NCBI GenBank assembly: GCA_005879065.1
Contig: VBLU01000083.1
Coordinates: 1-48,495, forward strand
Length of the DNA stretch: 48,495 nt
Direction: 5' to 3'
Source: Methanobacteriota archaeon
GTDB lineage: Archaea > Thermoplasmatota > Thermoplasmata > RBG-16-68-12
Below the pieces are notes generated by a model. It made no database searches, was not told the origin of the DNA, and was given only the letters and a program-made list of their open reading frames with translations. The stretch's first letter is position 1; every line of letters begins with the position of its first letter. A program made the position numbers and the translations under genes. This document shows positions 32,347 to 41,338 of this stretch, piece after piece.

Positions 32347-32519
32347 AACCCATCCCGCCTAAGGAACTGAGTTGTCGCCGACCGAATTCGACAAGTGTCA
32401 AAACACCTCTGTGGTACAACTGGCCCAACATGTGGCCGACCTGATTACAATCGGGGCCAGATAGGCCTCAGTTGGCGACCAAGCCTTGATAGGACCGATC
32501 TCGTACGAGCCCGGATCGC

Positions 32520-34142
32520 ATGAAGGGGATGGCCGCGACGTATCAGGGACCCCGAGCGGGACGGGTCGATTTTCGCGGAAGGGCGAGGGGCTTGGCTCGA
32601 ACGACGCGGAAGTTTGGAGCGCTCGGCACCTCCGGGGACAGCGTGGAGCCGCGCCCGTGGGCCGTCCGCGTCAAGCCCGATTCCGACAAGGAGCTGTTAG
32701 AGGAACTTAGGAAGTCATTGACATGGATGAAGGCCCTCGAAGGCGGACAGGTGGATCGAACTCCGAAACAGGCATCGATCGCGGGCAGCGACATCAAGGA
32801 ACCGCGACGGATCCCAAGAAAGCGGCACGGGTCCGCCACCTTGCGTCGGAGAGCGGTCGCCGTCCTCGCTCTCTCCCTCCTCATCGCCGTGTCCGCGGGA
32901 TGGGTCCTGTTCCAGAAGGGAGCGGTCCAAAAGAATCCGTTCGATACCTCCCGGCCGCGCTGGAAGGACGAGTCGGCCACGCACTTCACGTTTGCCGCCG
33001 CGGGAGACTTTGGGGGACCGGGCAATAACGATTCTCTCGGCCTCGTGGGACGTGCTCGAACGGCTGGAATGTCGTTCTTCCTTGCCCTGGGCGACTTGGG
33101 ATACACGACAAGCGCATCCGGCTGGTGCACGCAAATGAAACGGCTCGTGCCGGAGATTGTCATCATCGCCGGTGATGACGGGAGCAACGCGGACGGAAAC
33201 ATGTCGCAGTATGTCGCGAGCTGTCCATACCCGCTCTCCTCTCCGATGGTCGCGGGTAAAGGGACTCCCGGCTACGGCTACGAGTATTACTTCGACTACC
33301 CTCGGGAGAAGCCCCTCGCGCGATTCATCCTGCTCTCGGCCGGACTCTCGGGCGTCGATTACAACTACAGCCGGAAATCACCGCACACGGAGTGGGTCGA
33401 GGACAAAGTCGCCAGCGCCCGAGACGCGGGCATCCCATGGGTCATCGCGGGAGTCCACAAGGAGTGCATCACGGTGGGCAACGATGGACACTGTCCCATG
33501 GGACAGGACCTCTTCGACGAGCTCGTGGAAGCCCATGTGGACCTAATCTTGGTAGGTCACGACCATGTGTACGAGCGGAGCAAACAGCTCAGGGTCTCGT
33601 CGAGCTGCGAGTCCGTCAACTCGACGAACCAGTTCGAGCCGTCTTGCGTCGCGGCGAGTGGAACCCAAGGCGTCTACGCGAAAGGCGAAGGCACCATCGT
33701 CGTCGTGCAAGGTGTCGGAGGGCGAAGCTTCGACAACGTGGCGATTGACGGAAGCAACCAGGCGATGGGCTACTTCGACGCGGTGATGGGCGCCAATGCC
33801 AACACGCAAGGGCGGCTCTCTGGCTTCGGATCCGTGTTCTACGAGGTCACGGCCGATTCGATTGGGGCGAAAACCGATTTCTGTCCGCCCGACTCGACCG
33901 GCACCGACGGCCGTTGCACGTCGAATCCTGGCGCGGTGTTCGCAGACCAGTTTGCGATCTCTACAGACACCGGTTTGGGGCCTGTGTCCTATACTCGGGC
34001 TTCGGGCATCTTGCCTGATGCCCCTCCGGCATCGAGTGCCTCGTCCTTCCCTCAGGACCCCAATCAAAATGGACTTGATCAACCAGGGATTCTGCTATCG
34101 AGGGATGAGGAACCGCCTCTTCGCGTCTGGACCGCACGTTAG
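32520..34142 (+). CDS. Membrane-anchored extracellular metallophosphatase A
   Basis: A 540-residue protein with a cytoplasmic N-terminus of about 108 residues (helix DKELLEELRKSLTWMKALEGG), one membrane helix (about 110-131) and an outside calcineurin-like phosphatase domain. Metal motifs: FAAAGDFGG (162-164), LALGDLGYTTS (191-195), IIAGDDGSN where GNHE/D is usual, GVHKECIT and LVGHDHVYERS (346-349). Purple-acid-phosphatase-like blocks GYGYEYYFDYP and PLARFILLS are present. Many Cys residues (GWC, ASC, EC, HC, SSC, DFC, RC) suggest disulfides. It lies 173 nt after the ABC exporter on the same strand and may act on the exported product (inference). Confidence 0.85.
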   Translation: MKGMAATYQGPRAGRVDFRGRARGLARTTRKFGALGTSGDSVEPRPWAVRVKPDSDKELLEELRKSLTWMKALEGGQVDRTPKQASIAGSDIKEPRRIPRKRHGSATLRRRAVAVLALSLLIAVSAGWVLFQKGAVQKNPFDTSRPRWKDESATHFTFAAAGDFGGPGNNDSLGLVGRARTAGMSFFLALGDLGYTTSASGWCTQMKRLVPEIVIIAGDDGSNADGNMSQYVASCPYPLSSPMVAGKGTPGYGYEYYFDYPREKPLARFILLSAGLSGVDYNYSRKSPHTEWVEDKVASARDAGIPWVIAGVHKECITVGNDGHCPMGQDLFDELVEAHVDLILVGHDHVYERSKQLRVSSSCESVNSTNQFEPSCVAASGTQGVYAKGEGTIVVVQGVGGRSFDNVAIDGSNQAMGYFDAVMGANANTQGRLSGFGSVFYEVTADSIGAKTDFCPPDSTGTDGRCTSNPGAVFADQFAISTDTGLGPVSYTRASGILPDAPPASSASSFPQDPNQNGLDQPGILLSRDEEPPLRVWTAR

Positions 34143-34231
34143 CTTGCCTCGGTTGGACGGGCGCTAGCTTCCGCGGCCCAGAGTGTCGCCGTGGAAAGGG
34201 TTTTCGTCTTCCGCCTCGATATCCCGAAACG

Positions 34232-34516
34232 ATGGACCTGCGTGCTCTCGTCGACCGGGACATTGCGCTCACAGAACGCGCTCTCGGGAAGGCCAAGATT
34301 GCGGTGCCGGAACGATCTCACCTCCGGAAGGTGGCGGAAGACTTCGTGACGATGGCCCGGGCGTATTACGCGGACGCGAAGCACTTCCGGGACGCGGGGG
34401 AGTTGGACAAGGCCCTCGCAAACGTCAACTACGCCCATGGTTGGCTCGACGCGGGTGCGCGACTAGGCCTCTTCGATGTCGGCGGCGACGACCAGCTCTT
34501 CACGCTGAGCGAATGA
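34232..34516 (+). CDS. DUF357-family small helical protein
   Basis: A 94-residue all-helical protein. YYADAKHFRDAGELDKALANVNYAHGWLDAGARLGLF (quoted in part) matches the archaeal DUF357 family pattern of a helix ending in LDAGxRLGL. The function is unknown. The ATG at 34232 leaves an 89-nt gap after the phosphatase gene. Its stop directly abuts the convergent pantoate kinase gene (34516/34517). It is not obviously part of the cassette. Confidence 0.8.
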   Translation: MDLRALVDRDIALTERALGKAKIAVPERSHLRKVAEDFVTMARAYYADAKHFRDAGELDKALANVNYAHGWLDAGARLGLFDVGGDDQLFTLSE

Positions 34517-35389
34517 TCACAGGACGCGTGCACCTTCGTTGTCGACCTCGCATCGCTGCAAGGTGCCGAACTTGCGGTAGAGGCTCGCTAGCTGCTCCGA
34601 ATTCCCGGTGGCGAACAAGGAGTTGCCGAGCATGGCCATCGTCGCCCTCCCGAACATCCGGCTTGCTCGGATCACCTCGAGCATGGTCCGATTTGCAAGT
34701 CCCGTCTCTTCCGCAAACCGGTTCCCGAGGTCGAACAATCGTTCGAAGCTTGGGGACCGGGAAAATTCATCGACCAATGCCCCGCCAACCCGATTGATCG
34801 TCGCGACCTTCGGCGCATCGCGAAGGATGCTCTTCGTCGGGATCTCCTGTCCGAGGACCGCGAGCAGAAGGTCCGCTTGCACAGGGAAGGTTCGAACTTC
34901 GCTGTAGCCGGGCGCGCCCGGTTTCCACCGGAGGTCCATGCCTCCGAGGGAGGCGGGGACGACATCGCCAAGTCCCGTGGCGCATTCGACCTCCGTCTCA
35001 TGGGCGATGGCCACGAGCTCGTCGCGAGGCAGTCCTCCTCCGAGCGCCTCATCCAGCGCGAGCGCCGTGCTGAGGGCCGCGGCCGCACTCACTCCGAAAC
35101 CTTGCGACACGGGCAAGGGGGTTTCGCTCAGGATTTTGATCTCGAGCGACCGCGAACCGGTGAGCTTCTCGACGACGCGCTGCGTGACCTCGGCCTTCTG
35201 GCGGCGCTCATTCACCATGATGTCGAGGGAGGAGCGTCTCGCTTCCCGGACCTTGGCGACCGTCCGGACACCGAGGCTTAGCGACAGCCCGGCACCGCGA
35301 GATCCCTTGGCTCGGGGATCCGGGTCCTCATGGACCTCGAAGAAGGCCGTTGCGTGTCCGGGGCAGAACGCCTCACCCTCGGACACCAT
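34517..35389 (-). CDS. Pantoate kinase (archaeal CoA pathway, GHMP fold)
   Basis: In archaea pantoate kinase and phosphopantothenate synthetase replace the bacterial PanC/PanK steps of CoA synthesis. This 290-residue protein has the GHMP-kinase opening CPGHATAFFEVHEDPDPRAKGSRGAG, the ATP-binding LPVSQGFGVSAAAALSTALAL (PxxxGLGxSxA type) and ECATGLGDVVPASLGGMDLR (DVV-x-A-xxGG pattern of the pantoate kinase family). ATG 35387-35389 overlaps the end of coaB (stop at 35373) by 17 nt, consistent with one CoA operon. Identification is by motif and context. Confidence 0.85.
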   Translation of the reverse strand: MVSEGEAFCPGHATAFFEVHEDPDPRAKGSRGAGLSLSLGVRTVAKVREARRSSLDIMVNERRQKAEVTQRVVEKLTGSRSLEIKILSETPLPVSQGFGVSAAAALSTALALDEALGGGLPRDELVAIAHETEVECATGLGDVVPASLGGMDLRWKPGAPGYSEVRTFPVQADLLLAVLGQEIPTKSILRDAPKVATINRVGGALVDEFSRSPSFERLFDLGNRFAEETGLANRTMLEVIRASRMFGRATMAMLGNSLFATGNSEQLASLYRKFGTLQRCEVDNEGARVL

Positions 35390-36484
35390 GCAGGACGGCC
35401 CGCCACACCCGCTCCGCCGCGAGCGACTTCGATCCCTCGAATGTCTCCGAGTGACCTTTGCGGTCGAAGATCGTGATGGAGGTCGTGTCTCCCTTGACCT
35501 TCGATACGTCGTTGGCCACGACGAAGTCCAAATCCGCTTCCTTCGCAAGCGTCATCGCCCGGGACTTGAGCTCCGCCTCGCCGACCCCGGCTTCGGCCTT
35601 GAACCCGACGAGGGCCTTCCGTGTGCCCTTGCGGAATCGCCCAAGCAGTTTGGGGGTGGGCTCTAGGTCCAGGGTGAGCGTCCCTTTGCGGCTCGGGATT
35701 TTTCCCGTCTGCTTCTTCACCGGACTGAAGTCGGCGACGGCAGCAGGCACGACACAAATGTCCGCATCCGTCTTCTCGGCCATGCTGGCCAGGTCTTCCG
35801 TCGTCTCGAACGACTTGTAGGGAAGCCAAGGTGGGACCGGCACCTCGTGGCGTCCGAGCCACAATTCCACATCGGCTCCATGCTCGAACGCGGTTCTCGC
35901 GAGTTCGATGCCGGTCCCGCCGGACGACCGGTTCGTGACCACGCGGACATCGTCGATGGGTTCCACCGTTTCGCCTTGTCTTCGTCGCGGCGCGGGTCGA
36001 CAAACTCAATCCCGAGTTCCCGCAGGCGGCGGACGTTCGCGGCGACGGCCGGGTTGTCGATCATGGACTCGTGGGCTGCCGGTGCAAGGAGGATCGGGAT
36101 GCCCGAGCCGAGTGCATTCGTCGCGTACGTCGTCACAGTAGTGTCATCGATTCCCTGAGCGATCTTGCCCATCGTATTCGCAGTGCAGGGAGCGATCAAG
36201 AGGAGGTCGGCCTTCCCGTCGCGCCCGCACATCTCGAGATACTCCATGGAGCCGGTGATGGCGGTGACCACGGCGTGCCCGGTCGCGTATTCCAGGGCGT
36301 TCGGATGGACGATCTCGAGTGCCGATCGGGTCAGGACCGCATGGACGTCGGCCCCGTGGCGGATCAGCTCATGGGCCAGCTTCACCGTTTCCACGGCTGC
36401 GATGCTGCCCGTGACCCCGAGGACGATCGTCTTGCCGTGGAGCTTCGGGCTCTTCCGTCCGCGCAGTCGCTCCGCCGGATGCAT
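35373..36484 (-). pseudogene. coaBC: CoaBC (phosphopantothenoylcysteine synthetase/decarboxylase) with a 1-nt frameshift
   Basis: Bifunctional enzyme that joins cysteine to phosphopantothenate and decarboxylates it. The N-terminal flavoprotein CoaC half is clear: [50 protein letters not shown]. The C-terminal CoaB half (from about 35966) has [28 protein letters not shown] and LVGFKAEAG. CoaC runs to DEDKAKR, then the frame changes by -1 at GCGAAACGGTGG (about 35964-35972): one extra G would give KRVEPIDDV in a single frame. Archaeal CoaBC is usually one polypeptide. Sequencing error, recent mutation or programmed frameshift are possible. ATG 36484 is 28 nt from BoxA (36508-36516). Confidence 0.85.
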
Positions 36485-36507
36485 CCTGTGAACGATTGCC
36501 ATGCGCG

Positions 36508-36516
36508 ATATATATG
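36508..36516 (-). promoter_or_regulatory. BoxA promoter of coaBC
   Basis: The minus strand reads CATATATATC. The centre is 28 nt from ATG 36484, which favours that start over ATG 36502 (10 nt away) and predicts a leaderless CoA operon mRNA. Confidence 0.6.
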
Positions 36517-36592
36517 TATGGGCCTCGTTCGATTCCTCGGTCCGCGATCGGGCAACCTTTAACCCGCGAGGTCCGTTAGCCCGGCCGGACCG

Positions 36593-37879
36593 ATGGATTA
36601 CGACGCGACCCTTGAGCACCTCTATCGTCTCGAGCGGTTCGGGATCAAGCTGGGCCTGGACAACATCCGACGGCTTCTTTCCCTGCTGGGGGATCCCCAC
36701 CGCGGCCTGAAGGTCCTTCACGTCACCGGCACGAACGGCAAGGGTTCCGTGTGCGCATACGCGGCCTCCGTCCTTGAGAAAGCCGGCTATCGCGTCGGCT
36801 TGTACACGTCCCCACACCTCGTCCGCTTCAACGAGCGGATCCAAGTGAACCGCACTCCGATTACGGATGACGATGTCTTGCGCCTTTGGTCGGGGATGCA
36901 GCCGGCGATTCGAGCGATGACCGCCGCCCGGGCGATCGACCATCCTACGTTCTTCGAGGTGACGACCGCGATGGCCTTCGAGTACTTCCACGAGCGGCAG
37001 GTGGACATCGCTGTGATCGAGGTGGGGATGGGGGGGCGGATGGATGCGACGAATGTCGTGGACGGCCTCGTCTCCGTGGTCACGCGCGTGGACCTCGAGC
37101 ATACGGAGCACTTGGGGAAGACTGTATCCCGCATCGCTCGGGAGAAGGCGGGCATCATCAAACCTACCTCACGGGCGGTGACCGTGGCGCAGTCCGCCCT
37201 CCCCGTGATCGAGGCTCGGTGCCGCGAGTTGCACGCGCCTTTGACTGTCGTCAATCGGGACGTCCGCGCGGAACGCGGAGGGAGCGACTGGCGAGGCCAA
37301 GACATACGGATTCGCGGGTCCTTCGGGGAGATTGATGTCCGAACGCCTTTGCTCGGCACCTTTCAGGTGGAGAATGTCGCCCTCGCGGTCGCTGCCTTGG
37401 TGGACCTCCGCGGAGCCGGTTTCTCGATCCCCTTGGAGGCGATTCGACGCGGCATCGCGACGGCGCGGTGGCCCGGTCGCCTGGACTTGATCGGGGAAAA
37501 GCCATCTATCCTCGTTGATGGCGCCCACAATCGGCCCGCCGCTGAGGCGCTTGCGGGGGCCATCACGGATTTGCTCCCGGGTCGAAAGGTCCTGCTTGTC
37601 GTGGGCATCTTGAACGACAAGGACCTAGCGGGGATGGCGGCGGCCCTCGGGCCCCTCGCATCCCGCGTGTATGCCTGCCGCCCGAAGACGCACCGCGCGT
37701 TCGATGGCGAAGAGGTCGCTCGCGCGTTTCGGCTGCATGCGGAGAGCGTCTCGATTCCATCCGTCCGGGATGCGATCGACGCGTCGATTCGGGGTGCAGG
37801 CTCCGACGACATCATTCTGATCACGGGATCGATTTACACGGCGGGGGAGGCCCTTGACCACCTCGGCGTCCATCCGTGA
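36593..37879 (+). CDS. folC: FolC-like Mur ligase family (folylpolyglutamate/dihydrofolate synthase)
   Basis: A 428-residue ATP-dependent ligase that adds glutamate to a folate-type acceptor. Motifs: P-loop [77 protein letters not shown] (VTxIxxDH block, here with DLEH), [28 protein letters not shown]. In archaea without folate it may act on a pterin cofactor. BoxA-like CCTTTAACC (36556-36564) lies about 33 nt before ATG 36593. It is followed by nth. Confidence 0.9.
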   Translation: MDYDATLEHLYRLERFGIKLGLDNIRRLLSLLGDPHRGLKVLHVTGTNGKGSVCAYAASVLEKAGYRVGLYTSPHLVRFNERIQVNRTPITDDDVLRLWSGMQPAIRAMTAARAIDHPTFFEVTTAMAFEYFHERQVDIAVIEVGMGGRMDATNVVDGLVSVVTRVDLEHTEHLGKTVSRIAREKAGIIKPTSRAVTVAQSALPVIEARCRELHAPLTVVNRDVRAERGGSDWRGQDIRIRGSFGEIDVRTPLLGTFQVENVALAVAALVDLRGAGFSIPLEAIRRGIATARWPGRLDLIGEKPSILVDGAHNRPAAEALAGAITDLLPGRKVLLVVGILNDKDLAGMAAALGPLASRVYACRPKTHRAFDGEEVARAFRLHAESVSIPSVRDAIDASIRGAGSDDIILITGSIYTAGEALDHLGVHP

Positions 37880-37895
37880 GCGGATCCCATTCATC

Positions 37896-38609
37896 ATGCG
37901 AGACTTGGCGAGGCGGTACCTTCCCGCCGGCGACCTACGCCAAGGGGAGACGGCTCTCGCAAAGATCGTTGCAGAGCGGGAGGACCCGTTCCTCGTCCTG
38001 ATCTCCACGATTTTGTCCCAAAGGACCCGGGACGAAATGACCGAGCAGGCGTCGCAGCAGTTGTTCGCAAAGTACGACACGCCTCAAGGGATTGCGCATG
38101 CGGACCGGGGGGACTTGGAGCGTCTGATCAAACCAGTCGGCTTCTACCGCCAGAAGGCGGGCCAAATTCAGAAAGTGAGTCGACTCCTCCTCGAGCGACA
38201 CGGAGGAGTTGTTCCCGGGACCTATGAGGAGCTCATCGAGCTTCCTCAGGTCGGCCCGAAGACGGCGAACTGCGTCCTTGTCTACGGTTTCGGCGAGCCT
38301 CGAATTCCGACGGATACCAACGTGCACCGGGTGAGCAACCGCCTCGGGCTCGTGCGGACGAAGGCCCCCGAGGCGACCGAGCAGCGGCTTGTGGCGACGG
38401 TCCCCAAGGAATACTGGCTCCTCATCAATGAACTCTTCATTCGGTTCGGGAAGGACCTTTGCCGGCCGATCGGGCCGATCTGTCCGCGGTGCTCTTTCAC
38501 AGAGTTCTGTCGCTTCTACCCGCGGACGAAGTGGGGAAAGGCGACTCGAAGGGCCGTGCGTCGACCGCAGGTTCATCGCTCCCGACGCCGTTCCTTGTCC
38601 CATGATTGA
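37896..38609 (+). CDS. nth: Endonuclease III (base-excision DNA glycosylase/AP lyase)
   Basis: Removes oxidised pyrimidines. HhH motif ELPQVGPKTANCVLVYGF contains the catalytic Lys, and PTDTNVHRVSNRLGLV contains the catalytic Asp (the usual VDTH is TDTN here). A 4Fe-4S site CRPIGPICPRCSFTEFC has the C-x6-C-x2-C-x5-C spacing. The tail after residue about 210 is Arg-rich. ATG 37896 is chosen; TTG 37854 would overlap folC by 26 nt and adds 14 residues. The M20 gene overlaps the end by 8 nt, so the two are co-translated. Confidence 0.92.
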   Translation: MRDLARRYLPAGDLRQGETALAKIVAEREDPFLVLISTILSQRTRDEMTEQASQQLFAKYDTPQGIAHADRGDLERLIKPVGFYRQKAGQIQKVSRLLLERHGGVVPGTYEELIELPQVGPKTANCVLVYGFGEPRIPTDTNVHRVSNRLGLVRTKAPEATEQRLVATVPKEYWLLINELFIRFGKDLCRPIGPICPRCSFTEFCRFYPRTKWGKATRRAVRRPQVHRSRRRSLSHD

Positions 38610-39972
38610 GCCTGACGAGCGGACCAAAATCTATTCCACCCTCGATACCCGTTTCGAGGACTTCGTCACGATCCTGTCGGACTACCTTCGCGTCCCGACG
38701 ATCTCCGCGCATGGCGCGAAGTTCCAGGAGGGGGCCGAGGCGACGAAGAAGGTCCTCGAGGCGATTGGGGCAGACGTCCGACTCGTCCCGGAGGAAGGCG
38801 GACCTCCCGTCGTCATCGGCGAGGTCGAAGAGGATCCAACCTTACCTTGGGTGATTCTGTACAACCACTACGATGTCCAACCGGTCGATCCTCTGGACGA
38901 ATGGAGGTCGGACCCTTTCGACCCTGTCATCCGCGACGGGAAGCTTTACGCCCGGGGGGCGGCGGACACGAAGGGCAACACGGTTGCGCAGGCGCTTGCC
39001 GTTCAGGCGATTCGCGATGTGGCCGGTCGCCTTCCGGTGAACGTGCGGTTCTTCGTCGACGGCGAGGAGGAGAGCGGGAGCCCGCATCTGCTGCCCTTCG
39101 CGGAGGACCATCCGGACCTGTTCCGGGGCCTCGGCGCGACGATCGAGGCCGCCGCGCACACGCGCGAGGGGAAGCCTTCCCTGAGTCTCGGTTCGAAGGG
39201 GATCTTGAGTGTCGAGCTCGAGGTGAGGACCTCTGCCGTGGATCAACACTCCTCCCTGGCCACCGTGATCCCGAACGCTGCCTGGCGGCTCATTGCAGCG
39301 CTCCGAAGCCTTCGATCGGAGCGCGGGAGGATCCTCATCGACGGTTTTCTCGACGGGGTGCCGCCTCCGGATCCAGGGATGTTGCGATACCTCCGAAGGA
39401 ATACGGCCGACCCAATAGCGTACAAGGAAGACTACGGGGCCAGAGAGATTTACGGCGGAAAGACACGCTACGCGCGTATCAAACAGGCCACCTACGGGAC
39501 GACGTGCACGATTGACGGAATTTGGAGTGGCTACACGGGAGCGGGTCACAAGACTGTGAATCCAGCTGTGGCTCATGCGAAGCTCGACTTCCGCCTCCTC
39601 CCGGGTCAGCGACCGGATGCGATCTTCGATCTCCTTGTCGCCCACCTCCGAACGAAAGGCTTCTCCGACGTCAAGGTGGAAAAGCACTCCGTCTTCGAGC
39701 CCGCGGCGTCTGCGATCTCGGAGCGTCTTCCGCAGGCGATCCTCGCCGCGACGCGGGAGGTGTACGGGACAGAACCGAACGTGTTCCCCTGGTCCTACGG
39801 CTCGTCCACGACGTGGTACTTCACTCGGATGGGGACACCCGCCCCTCACCCGCCCGGAGTGGGATATCAAGGGAGCCGAGCGCACGCCCCGAACGAGCAG
39901 ATCCGCCTCGACGATGCGCGTCGAGCCATGAAGGTCGCCGCCGGAATGCTGATGGCCCTTGAGCACTCGTGA
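38602..39972 (+). CDS. M20-family dipeptidase/carboxypeptidase-like metallopeptidase
   Basis: A 456-residue zinc peptidase. Metal ligands: ILYNHYDVQPVDP (His and Asp), ARGAADTKGNTVAQ (bridging Asp), FFVDGEEESGSPHL (catalytic and metal Glu), and the C-terminal GYQGSRAHAPNEQIRL with His. The dimerisation lid domain VELEVRTSAVDQHSSLATVIPNAAWRL is present. Substrates are probably small peptides or N-acyl amino acids. ATG 38602 lies inside the last codons of nth (8-nt overlap), indicating coupling. Confidence 0.9.
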   Translation: MIEPDERTKIYSTLDTRFEDFVTILSDYLRVPTISAHGAKFQEGAEATKKVLEAIGADVRLVPEEGGPPVVIGEVEEDPTLPWVILYNHYDVQPVDPLDEWRSDPFDPVIRDGKLYARGAADTKGNTVAQALAVQAIRDVAGRLPVNVRFFVDGEEESGSPHLLPFAEDHPDLFRGLGATIEAAAHTREGKPSLSLGSKGILSVELEVRTSAVDQHSSLATVIPNAAWRLIAALRSLRSERGRILIDGFLDGVPPPDPGMLRYLRRNTADPIAYKEDYGAREIYGGKTRYARIKQATYGTTCTIDGIWSGYTGAGHKTVNPAVAHAKLDFRLLPGQRPDAIFDLLVAHLRTKGFSDVKVEKHSVFEPAASAISERLPQAILAATREVYGTEPNVFPWSYGSSTTWYFTRMGTPAPHPPGVGYQGSRAHAPNEQIRLDDARRAMKVAAGMLMALEHS

Positions 39973-40113
39973 CTCGTCCTCGTGCGGGGAGTGACCCCGG
40001 GGTTGACAGTGGACCCCCGATTTCGGCCGCATTGCGGACTGTGCGTATCATGCTATCAATGAGAATCCGAAGTCGGCAAGGTCGCCCAGAATGCTGCGGT
40101 GCGAAGCCTATGA

Positions 40114-40122
40114 TTCATATCG
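40114..40122 (+). promoter_or_regulatory. BoxA-like promoter, similar to that of the epimerase gene
   Basis: TTCATATCG, 28 nt before ATG 40146. The same TTCATATCG occurs at 43287-43295, 28 nt before the epimerase ATG 43318, and the bases around both starts are alike (GACGTC...ATGCGxATCGAC). Confidence 0.5.
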
Positions 40123-40145
40123 TCCTCTAAGGTTCAGACGTCATC

Positions 40146-40217
40146 ATGCGGATCGACCGCGCTGAATTCCGTCGTCCACCCGGTGTTCGTGACGTCCTTT
40201 CCGAGGGTTTTGGGTAA
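40146..40217 (+). CDS. 23-residue leader ORF or epimerase 5' remnant
   Basis: ATG 40146 to TAA 40217: MRIDRAEFRRPPGVRDVL plus five residues. Its first codons and the upstream BoxA resemble the start of the dipeptide-epimerase gene (MRIDLMEF at 43318). The stop is only 2 nt before the ATG of the kinase-like gene, so it may act as a translated leader that delivers ribosomes to the kinase. It is either a chance ORF in a duplicated promoter or a true leader peptide. Confidence 0.4.
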   Translation: MRIDRAEFRRPPGVRDVLSEGFG

Positions 40218-40219
40218 CG

Positions 40220-41338
40220 ATGGAATCGACCGGTCGCCTCCCCGAGGATCCTGCGCTGCCCGCGCTCGAGGCCATCCGGATCAAAGGGCTTGCCCGCGCC
40301 ATCCCGGGGCTTGAACTGGACAATGATCCGGTCGAGCTTCGCCTCTGTAACTATGTTGCCGGATCGCGTGCGACGTTCGAGGCCCGCGTTGGCGACCGTC
40401 GCTTCGCCGTCAAGGCGTATGCGGAGGATCCGGCGCCCGAAGCGCAATTGTACCGAAGGCTCTCCCGGATGGGACTCGGGGGCGATTTCGGGGCTCGCGT
40501 CCCCAAGCTCATCACGACGAGCCGGGAGCTGAAGGTCCTCGTCATGAGCTGGCTCGAAGGTCGGCCTTTGAGTCACCTGATCAGAAGGGGACTCGGCGAA
40601 CGAGCGGGTCAACTCGCGGCCTCCTGGTTGTGGCACGCTTCACGACGTCGGATTCGGATCGGTCCGCCATGCGGACCTGGGCGCATGCTCTATCAGGCAG
40701 GTGTTTCCGCGGGCGTGCTAGGGGCGTCCGACCGACTCCTCGGTGCCGACGCCAAAGCAGCCACCAAGAAGCTGGTTCGGATGCAACCCGGCGAGAAGCC
40801 CCGTCAGCTGGTCCACGGGACCCTCTACGCGCGGCACATCCTCGACTTGGGCGACGGCCCCGGTGTAATCGACTGGCAGCAGTTCGGGCAAGGCCCGGTC
40901 GAGGTCGACGCCGGGATGTTCCTGGCCACGATTTCGCGCCTTGCCTTCCGGCACCCGGACGTGGCGGACGAGGCGGCGCGGGCGGAGGAGACGTTCATGG
41001 CGAGGACGCGAGGTCTGGTGGACGCTCGCATCGTGGAATGGTACCGAGCCGCGGGGCTGCTACACTTGGCCGGGAGCGGGTTGAAGACCGGTCTAAGGCG
41101 GTCGGTCCCTACACCCGAGGCGCACGCCCTCGTTGCCGAAGCCTCCCGACGAGCCGAGCTCCTGATCGGAAGCCATCCGATTTTGTTGGCCGAGGCACCG
41201 ACCACGTTTGCGCGGATTCGATCCATCTTCACGGCTCGTCCGCGCGCTCCCAGCCTCGTCCACCCGGCGGTCCCCATGGCGAAAGTCGGACCCGATCTGA
41301 AGAACCCCGGTGGAACCGATGGAACGAGACTCCGATGA
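40220..41338 (+). CDS. APH-fold kinase-like protein with HGT in place of HGD
   Basis: A 372-residue protein of the same fold as the cassette kinases. The N-lobe has VGDRRFAVKAYAED with a candidate ATP-Lys (65), and LVMSWLEGRPLSHLI is the hinge. The catalytic loop reads LVHGTLYARHIL: the catalytic Asp of HGD is Thr (201). The metal-binding Asp is kept in GVIDWQQFGQGPVEVDAGMF (218). It may be a pseudokinase or use another base. The ATG is 2 nt after the leader ORF stop, and the stop overlaps the next tiny ORF by ATGA (41335-41338). It heads a reduced second copy of the 25-34 kb block. Confidence 0.78.
   Translation: MESTGRLPEDPALPALEAIRIKGLARAIPGLELDNDPVELRLCNYVAGSRATFEARVGDRRFAVKAYAEDPAPEAQLYRRLSRMGLGGDFGARVPKLITTSRELKVLVMSWLEGRPLSHLIRRGLGERAGQLAASWLWHASRRRIRIGPPCGPGRMLYQAGVSAGVLGASDRLLGADAKAATKKLVRMQPGEKPRQLVHGTLYARHILDLGDGPGVIDWQQFGQGPVEVDAGMFLATISRLAFRHPDVADEAARAEETFMARTRGLVDARIVEWYRAAGLLHLAGSGLKTGLRRSVPTPEAHALVAEASRRAELLIGSHPILLAEAPTTFARIRSIFTARPRAPSLVHPAVPMAKVGPDLKNPGGTDGTRLR

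Noticed and set aside
32347..32519. Repeats such as TGGCC and GTTG-GCGACC in the gap before phosphatase A
   Set aside because: Copies are short and imperfect; not enough for a CRISPR, attachment site or operator call.
36525..36545. GTTCGATTC resembling a tRNA T-loop
   Set aside because: The flanking bases cannot form the 5-bp T stem and no acceptor stem or anticodon arm is found.
39995..40020. GGGG...CCCC inverted repeat after the M20 gene as a terminator
   Set aside because: The stem is short, no T-tract follows, and archaeal terminators rarely use hairpins.
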